From Perkinsus marinus ATCC 50983 (taxonomy: Eukaryota > Perkinsozoa > Perkinsida > Perkinsidae): 21,443 nt of DNA. The DNA is taken from contig NW_003208996.1 in the NCBI RefSeq assembly GCF_000006405.1, positions 52,531-73,973 of the forward strand. Reading direction: 5' to 3'. Below, piece after piece: positions 15,188 to 21,443 of this stretch (positions are counted from its first letter, which is position 1; each line of letters begins with the position of its first letter). The translations under genes were made by a program, and so were the position numbers. The notes beneath the pieces were generated by a model. It searched no databases. It was not told the DNA's origin and saw only the letters and a list, made by a program, of their open reading frames with translations.

Positions 15188-15607
15188 GGGGCAGATATGC
15201 CGCCCGAGAATCGCTTTACTGAGATCAATCTCCCAAAGGTGGGGCAGTTATGCCACCGAGCATTTGCCTAGATGAGACCAATATCTCACAGGGGGGCAGC
15301 TATGCCGCCCAAGATTTGCTTCACTGAGATCAATCTTTCAAGGTGGGGCAACTATGCCACCCAAGATTGGCCTTAGTGAGATCAATCTCACAAGGCGGAG
15401 CAAGTAGGCCACTCGAGATTTACCTTAATGAGATCAATCTCTCAGGACGGGGCAGCTATGCCAGCAAAAAGATGTGCCTGAGTGAAATTAATCTCTCAAG
15501 GCGGGGAGGCTATGCTACCCAAGATTCGCCCTAGTTGAAGCTCGCAAGCGACGGGGCAGTTATGCCACTTCGGCAGGATCAAACTCTCCATCAGGGGCAA
15601 CTATGCC
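15188..15607 (+). repeat. 52-bp dyad repeat array, right (9 units)
   Basis: Cores start at 15188, 15241, 15293, 15345, 15397, 15449, 15503, 15553 and 15594: spacings 53, 52, 52, 52, 52, 54, 50, 41. The consensus core is GGGGCAG(C/T)TATGCC with dyad GGCA-N4-TGCC. Most units also carry GAGATCAATCTC, a second dyad (GAGAT/ATCTC), about 20 bp before the next core. Units keep shared text such as CAAGATTTGCC(T/C)(T/C)AGTG, which is also present in the left array in inverted orientation, proving common origin. Confidence 0.88.
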
Positions 15608-16046
15608 ACAGCTACCCGATGATTATCCAAGATACTGTGTCACTAAACTGGTTAATTGACTGATAAAGGCAAACCCAGATTGACGATTGAAAGCATAAAA
15701 CATGGGATAGAACGAAATTGATCCTCTTTGGAATACTATCAAGGATGGCCCTGACCATAGCACTACGATCACATCATGCCGTAGCAAAAAAAGAGACAAA
15801 AAAAGACTCGTGGCCACCATTAAAGTTGAATAACCAAAGTCGGTTCCTCGATTAGGGTTTCTTTCACTCGAAAAACGCAGTATCGATGGGAAACTGCTTC
15901 ACATGTGGCACATAACTCCTCGTTGAGGTTTTGCGATTGACGCGGCGAAAATGCAGAATATGAATCACTTCGCTCCGCCGAAAGCGCATCTCTGTTGACG
16001 CCCCGATTCCCATCAACAATCTTCACCGTCTCAGACGACTATCTAA
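15608..16046. other. Intergenic, upstream of the two-exon acidic gene
   Basis: No gene recognised. Ends with CTTCACCGTCTCAG (to about 16034), a good splice acceptor some 12 nt before the ATG at 16047, consistent with spliced-leader addition. Confidence 0.5.
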
Positions 16047-16757
16047 ATGCCGCGTCACAAACCGACTCATAAAAGGTTCACCATCATGGGGCCAGCGCCC
16101 CCCATCCCCTTCACTGAGGGCTCCGACGAGGAAGACGAACCGCCATCAGCTCCCGAGCTCATTCAGGCCACTGAACAGCTCAAGCTGATGGCGCTCGAAA
16201 GCTCCGACCGTCACGAACGCCGCATCACCTGTGAGCTCCTCAGATCTGCACTGTTGGACATGATAGGGTCCGGGGACATCAAAGGGACAGTTGATCTCAG
16301 TCGCCTTCTTGCCGATGACGAAGACGATGTGAGTCGGGAATTGCTCAGTGTGCTAGAGGCTCAATTGACCATCAGGAATTCCTACTTTGTGATGGTCAGA
16401 GCAAATCGTAGCTACGGAAGTAGCCATTAGTATTTCGTGACGCGTGACGGAATGTCGTGAACTAACTCACTTATCGTCCTCCGTGCTCAGACCCTCAGCA
16501 AGTTAAGTGACATGGTCGCCTACCGCATAGAGACCTACGCTGAGCTCCTCTGCATGAGATATGATTTAGGCAAGCCATTAATAAAAGTTCATCCCGAAAA
16601 CGTCCTCCTTGAAAACGGCATTCTCATGACAGTAGACTACAGTGAACACCCCCACTTCAAGAAGGCCGCCCAACAACAACTGGCGAGAGTCGCCGGTGCC
16701 ACCGCAGGCTACCGTGGGACTCGGGCCACCTACGTTGGAGGCGCTTCCTTCTCGTAA
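16047..16757 (+). CDS. Unrecognised acidic helical protein, two exons
   Basis: Proposed exons 16047-16394 and 16491-16757, phase-0 intron of 96 nt (GTCAGAGC...GTGCTCAG), giving 204 residues. A second ATG at 16086 is also possible. The N terminus is basic and Pro-rich, then an acidic patch (EGSDEEDEPPSAPE), then amphipathic helices (ELIQATEQLKLM, ITCELLRSALLDMIGSG, ELLSVLEAQ). The second exon (TLSKLSDMVAYRIETYAELL) continues the helical character and ends YRGTRATYVGGASFS. No signal peptide, membrane span or family motif seen. Without splicing, exon 1 would run on to a stop at 16430. Function unknown; the donor choice is uncertain. Confidence 0.5.
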
Positions 16758-17155
16758 AGGGCTCATTGAACTCCTTGTCAATTCTGTACCGTCACAGCTT
16801 GGAACCGCCAAGTACTGTTCGTCCCTCTTGTATTCGACATTAATTGCCTTGTCCTTATAACCAGTTGATCGCAACAATGCGCATTTTGGTGATATGATAG
16901 CGTTCAGTTTTGTCACACTCTCTCTCGGTTGGCAATGAAATTAGCTACATCGAGTCAACGATGGCGATTGATCGATCGTTGTAATTCACAACAGCTCTTT
17001 TCCCAAAAGTTTAAATGATTAGAAATTAACGCCAAGTACAAGACTTTGTGGAAGCTTATTCAACATAATAAATGAATATATAAAGACCCTAGCGCTAAGA
17101 CTCGCATAGGGCTAGTAAATGTTATAGGTGTCTAAACAAGGGATGAAAAGACACA
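16758..17155. other. Intergenic, no feature recognised
   Basis: AT-richer than the flanking gene; no coding frame, repeat or RNA gene identified. Confidence 0.5.
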
Positions 17156-17374
17156 ATGCACAACAACTCCTTTTGCATGAAAATGGATGATAATCATCAT
17201 GGTCATCATACTCTCGCTAGTGTTATGTGGGAGATTCACAAAAGCGTAATCTTGGGAATTGTAGACACTGTCTACCCAACTCAACCGAGCTGTGCTCACA
17301 TCGATACTGCTCAACTCATTCATAATGCTACTGTTATGTTCTACAACTACACTCGCTGCAATGTGACAGTGTAG
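17156..17374 (+). CDS. Short ORF with three N-glycosylation sequons
   Basis: Seventy-two codons from ATG to TAG. The N-terminal part is His-rich (NHHGHH) and the end has NAT, NYT and NVT sequons. No signal peptide, so the sequons may be meaningless. Could be a single exon of a larger gene or a chance frame; no homologue recognised. Confidence 0.2.
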   Translation: MHNNSFCMKMDDNHHGHHTLASVMWEIHKSVILGIVDTVYPTQPSCAHIDTAQLIHNATVMFYNYTRCNVTV

Positions 17375-17924
17375 ACGATCATTTCAATGAAGAGTTCATC
17401 AGGAGGAGACGCGCTCGCCCATAACTGTACACAAATCAACGTGGTGTTTTTATTAATAAAAGTGGCTTACAAGCCTCTAGTGATTACATCAACTAATGAT
17501 ATGGAATAGCGATAAACCATATCGCCAACTTGTCAGAACGAAATAATATCAATACTCAAATACGGGGATACGCATCACCACTAACTGCTTGATTGTGTGT
17601 ACCTTATCGAGACAAAACTCCATACCACTCCATTCGCAATTCATGTGAAAACCTCATTCAAATGCTTGTTGCGATAAGACGAACATCATGGTCTGCATTC
17701 AAGTGAGTGAAAACACTTCATCCTTTCTGATTATAGGATTTACACAGGAGTGTGAGGAAATCAATAAGCGTTTTCACCAGCAGACATATTTTACCACATT
17801 GATCAATTGCATGTATTATAGTCAACACAGTAGTTTCATCACTCAATCAACCCACCTGCAACACTCCCTGGTTGATTTTCTCCCAACAGAACAGGTGCCT
17901 AGCACGCAAACTCCTAAGCATTTC
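17375..17924. other. Intergenic, 3' side of the four-pass membrane gene
   Basis: Contains a 92-codon plus-strand frame (17688-17966) that overlaps the last exon of the minus-strand gene and looks fortuitous, and a 7-bp inverted repeat GATATGG/CCATATC near 17498. Nothing else recognised. Confidence 0.45.
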
Positions 17925-19955
17925 TCACACATGCAATCCTACCGAAGGGTTCTGTGGTCCCTCTGAGACCAACAACGACGCCGTTGGCTGATCACTCGCA
18001 GGCGCCGCTACGGGAGGCCCGAGGATGACGTTAGCTGGCTGATAAGCCTGAGAGAAGTCTTCTTTATGATGAACACTATGAAGTCGTACATTGCGGTTAG
18101 TGCTCGGCTCAGTTACCAGATAGATAGGCGCATAAGGATCCACACCGCGCTGAACACCATCGTAAATGTACCGGACCCTTTAGCACGGCTCACCTCCATC
18201 CAATCAGCACAGCTCTTGACAACCCATACAAAATACAGCTTCAGGAGAACCCCAAAAATTTCCATGATGATGAACACCGTGGAGAGGACGAATGTTACGA
18301 CTGATAGAATGCGTCGGGCTTGAACGACTCGGATGGAAGACTCACTCTTAATGAGCGCCTCCTCGTCAACTTCTGGAGGATCCTCGTGGTGTTTTTTGGC
18401 CTACATATAGTTGCATGAGGGAACCAACGCCATCTTGGTATAAGTTTACTCCAATGCCAAGATGTAAGCTCTGGCGTGTAATCACAATTATCCATATATA
18501 GCGATATCACGAAATCAAATCGAGTAAAATTGCAAGAATGACGACCGAAACGGAGGGAGATCAAAAGGAGACATCGCATGCGACCAGGAGTTCATCCAGA
18601 AACCTATAATGTTTCCGAGGGAACTCATTTTGAACTTTCCGCGTGGCTAGTAACACATTCTTCAAACATTCTCATCACTGTTATCAAACCCTGGAGAACG
18701 TTATCCCTCAAAGTTGAATGTGTCACTGCATGCGACCTGCTCACCTCCTCTCGCATCTGTTCAAGGACAGCGTCAATGAACTCCCGTGCTAGACGGGGAA
18801 TAATCACAAGCAACCAGATAGAGAGGGCGATTGACAGAGCCACTTCCATAGCGCGGATCATGGCATACTGGCGAACTAGTCTTGACCTGCCGGGTTTACA
18901 GTGAAACGGAACTCAGTAGTGGTGACGAGTTATTAAATCAGCATCAACGTGGAAATTAGACATCTGCGAAAATTCGACTCAACTTGATGCGTCATTTCCG
19001 CTTCAACCTTAACCGAGGGAAGAGCGACTTCGTCGAAACGTAGGCTAGTGAAACAATAAAACTTATGTGTACAGTATATGCAATGTATATCCAGCATAGA
19101 AACACGTAGTACTTCACAACGCACCGTGTATAGCGGGCTTATACCCGTTGAACGTGAAAAGGCATCTACGTAAAAACACTATGTGAAGTGCATTGTAAAC
19201 TATTCACGAACTACACCGGACAATTCACTCCATATGAAGTGAAACACGGGCTATTATAAGTGTAAGTAGCGTGTCTGTATAGTTAATTCTACTCATACAG
19301 CTATATAAGTGTATATAAGTATACAGAAATGAGACCGGAATACTTTAACCTGAGTAATAAAGACGTGCTTTACACATCGTGCTTCTTTACGTACTTGACA
19401 TGAGTGTACTTGTAAATAGTATACGTCCTTGGATATTACTACTACCCCTAGTGCCTCTCCGAAAATAGTTAATGATTTTTCAAATATCTCGCGCTATTAC
19501 TTCAGCGCGAGATACAATACGATAAGACGCGCAACATTGATACACTCACTTTCCCTTGGAGACTCCTCGTAATGCCACTATAGCAGACACGAAGAACAGG
19601 AGAACTGTCACGTTGCCGATGGACTGAACGATAGGAGATGGAAACAACTTGACCAAGTGACTTACATTAAGAACGTTGATGACGTGATCAAGCTTAGGGA
19701 GATCAAGAGGAGTGTCGGAGGAATACTCGACGCCCATATAGGTCCAAGTTGAATGCTGATGAGTCTCGACTTGGCTGATCTGAGAATCTTAGGTTCATCT
19801 ACGAAAGATACAAAACAGGTCCGGAAGTGGCCCACCATTACAGATGTGAGGGAAATGATAGTGGAAACTCCGAGGAGAATGTCGATTATTGCGAGTGTTT
19901 TCACACCGGTCTTCAGAGAGCAACCACAGCAGCAACTCGTAAGCGAATTCACCAT
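17925..19955 (-). CDS. Four-pass membrane protein of the CCCGCSLKTG type, six exons
   Basis: Minus-strand exons proposed from frame-compatible GT-AG sites: 19955-19842, 19779-19550, 18886-18745, 18400-18194, 18149-18117, 18047-17925, together 282 residues. Introns are 62, 663, 344, 44 and 69 nt. The start, MVNSLTSCCCGCSLKTGVKT, has the Cys-rich motif and first membrane span (about 17-38) typical of small eukaryotic tetraspan proteins related in style to LAPTM4-like proteins. Spans 2-4 are about 92-110 (NVTVLLFFVSAIVAL), 129-146 (EVALSIALSIWLLVIIP) and 193-223 (VVTFVLSTVFIIMEIFGVLL). An acidic loop (HHEDPPEVDEE) lies before span 4 and a Pro/Ala-rich cytoplasmic-like tail ends the protein. The 344-nt intron may hide an extra small exon (frames at 18610-18710 and near 18440 look coding-like). 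Likely an endomembrane or surface protein; substrate unknown. Confidence 0.65.
19486..19513. other. Perfect 10-bp hairpin inside the long intron
   Basis: ATCTCGCGCT and AGCGCGAGAT are perfect inverted repeats around ATTACTTC. It lies about 36 nt inside the donor end of the 663-nt intron (18887-19549) of the four-pass gene, the largest intron of the window. Could be an RNA structure affecting splicing or a remnant of a mobile element. Confidence 0.6.
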
Positions 19956-21156
19956 ATGATTATCTTTCTATAATAACAACTACAATAATAAAACTAGTAT
20001 GGAATTCTCCGATATAAAAATGATGTCGTAATAACCTCAAATGCATCCTGGGGTTGCTAGCACACTTGATGACGGTTACAAATATACAATGGCGAGCGAA
20101 GGATACTATTGAAGATACGAATAACGCACACAGAAGATATTACTATAAAGAAGGTAGTAGCTCGATAAACGTTCCATATATGACTAGTATGATCTACCAT
20201 AACAAACATGTGCTTGGAAAAATAGATTAATAATCACACTAGGTCAATAGTAGTAATATACACATCTAGCTTTACGAAATAAGCCCCCGCTGGGTTTGAT
20301 AACAATAGGAAAAATGTTCCTAGTGTGATGATGACATTTACATTTACATTCACAAACTGTTCGAAGAATGTATTCCTAGCCACATGTAAATTAGAGAATG
20401 AGTTCCTTCCCGGGAACATCATAGGCTGCTAGAAGATGCACTGATACATATCATCAGCATCATACAAAGTAAAGTCGGTGGAAGCCTCAGAGCAGTAAGA
20501 CGTGATAATGCAATCTTGCATTGCTCCTTATTAAGGACCATCAAAATGGTCAAGGTCTAAAACACCGATGAGCTCAACAGTGACATGGTTTCCTCTGCAC
20601 GCACGCACACACACAGAGGTAATTCACGTCGTCATCTCACACACAAAGTATATCTGAAAAAACACCAATTTCACAACAGATATAGAAAATCAAGTCGGCG
20701 AAGGACAGACTCCTTCCAGATGTCAATTATCATCTCAAATCAACCCGCTGAAACGAAAAGCTTTCAATTCTTCTCCCCGAATCTTCGTGTGGGATTGCGC
20801 ATGCGTGCAACTTTTGTGTTGAGGAAATGCAAGATTGCAAGATTTAATCTTGATACAAATTCTACTGTGCATTCCACGACTCTGGCAGCGCTCTCAACAC
20901 TCGGGAGAGGTGTAGTGAGCACGCCGCTGATCTGTTCTCAGCATTTTTATGATAATCATTGCAGTCGGGGAAAATGCGGAGCTTCAGTGTGTGTGTAGAT
21001 GTAGGGGTAAATTACGACAAAATCCAAGGAGGCTTGTCGCTCGCTCTCAGCAGTTCGGGTTTCTGGTTGCCTTTCATTACAGCTTTTACCCGTATAATAG
21101 CTCGGGTTTCGGGTTTACCCTACCCCCTGAGATGAAGTCATAAAAAGTGATTTGAA
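19956..21156. other. Mostly non-coding right flank
   Basis: A minus-strand frame at 20234-20422 has one hydrophobic stretch (VIITLGTFFLLLSNPAGAYF) and might be an exon of a second membrane protein, but no splice partner was found. A plus-strand 137-codon frame (20585-20998) is basic and without domain; probably chance. TTATTATAG about 14 nt before the four-pass gene's ATG is a plausible acceptor. Confidence 0.4.
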
Positions 21157-21370
21157 ATATGTTCGCTTTCCTCAGCTGCTGAGCTCAATAGTTTCCTTAC
21201 TTATCGTAGGAGTTTGCATACGAATTGGGAAAATATATAAATATCATATAAAATAATATATACATATCAATATCGTATAATATAAAATATATATATACTA
21301 AAAATGTACAGAAACTAACGAAATTTCCCCAAATTTTTTGCGCAAATCCCATCACTTTTTTCCCACCAAA
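21157..21370 (+). repeat. CAGCTGAGC dispersed repeat, copy 7, with AT-rich insertion
   Basis: Head TATGTTCGCTTTCCTCAGC followed by a duplicated TGC TGAGC, then GTTTCCTTAC, then about 70 bp of TA-rich low-complexity sequence (21230-21300) not seen in other copies, then the block TGTACAGAAACTAACGAAAT. The AT-rich part looks like microsatellite growth inside the repeat. Confidence 0.55.
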
Positions 21371-21443
21371 ATTTTTGAGGCTTTCTTTCTTCAAAAAATA
21401 AATTTTGGTGGTATTCGCGATTAAACGTTGAGGGTTTAAAATA

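Noticed and set aside
15343-15534. Frame with repeated EINLS and RGSYA phrases over the right array
   Set aside because: The 52-bp period shifts frame every unit, so the apparent peptide repeat is a by-product of the DNA array.
15188-15607. CRISPR-like array
   Set aside because: Regular spacing is superficially similar, but spacers are themselves repeats, the host is eukaryotic and no associated genes occur.
20585-20998. 137-codon basic plus-strand frame
   Set aside because: Starts in a CA-rich microsatellite, no domain, composition like surrounding non-coding DNA.

Overview
This is eukaryotic nuclear DNA, most likely from the protist Perkinsus (inference; no database search was possible). 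The reasons are short GT-AG introns (mostly 41-69 nt) that restore reading frames, small secreted proteins with Cys-rich modules and Thr-rich linkers, a four-membrane-pass protein starting with a CCCGCSLKTG motif, and a splice-acceptor-like pyrimidine tract plus AG just upstream of most starts, as expected for spliced-leader trans-splicing. No prokaryotic operon, tRNA, rRNA, CRISPR array or virus-like element was seen.

Layout. 1-2560 is repeat-rich: three copies of a short hairpin-rich element with inverted ends, five copies of a dispersed repeat carrying CAGCTGAGC, and one possible minus-strand secreted ORF. 2846-5706 is a three-exon plus-strand gene for a long, mostly disordered protein with a six-unit 14-residue repeat and a C-terminal domain resembling SPRY; the reading frame of its big exon only reaches the end of that domain if a 49-nt intron holding the apparent stop is removed. 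5880-6600 holds another dispersed repeat and coding-like fragments. 7539-14560 is a family cluster: an intact plus-strand secreted gene with two Cys modules and a mucin-like repeat tail, a 5'-truncated copy, and two minus-strand paralogues that pair the same two modules with a different C-terminal domain. The two minus-strand genes lie in a tandem segmental duplication.

Around these paralogues are three arrays of a roughly 52-bp repeat (10691-10888, 13346-13465, 15188-15607). Each unit carries the dyad GGCA-N4-TGCC and often a second palindrome whose sequence differs between arrays. 16047-16757 is an unrecognised two-exon acidic gene. 17925-19955 (minus) is a six-exon four-pass membrane protein of about 282 residues, reconstructed from frame-compatible splice sites. 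The right end is mostly non-coding and ends in another dispersed repeat.

How the genes relate: the four module genes look like one recently and repeatedly duplicated secreted family, probably acting outside the cell; the SPRY-like, acidic and four-pass genes look like unrelated single-copy neighbours. All splice models are read from sequence alone and need transcript support.
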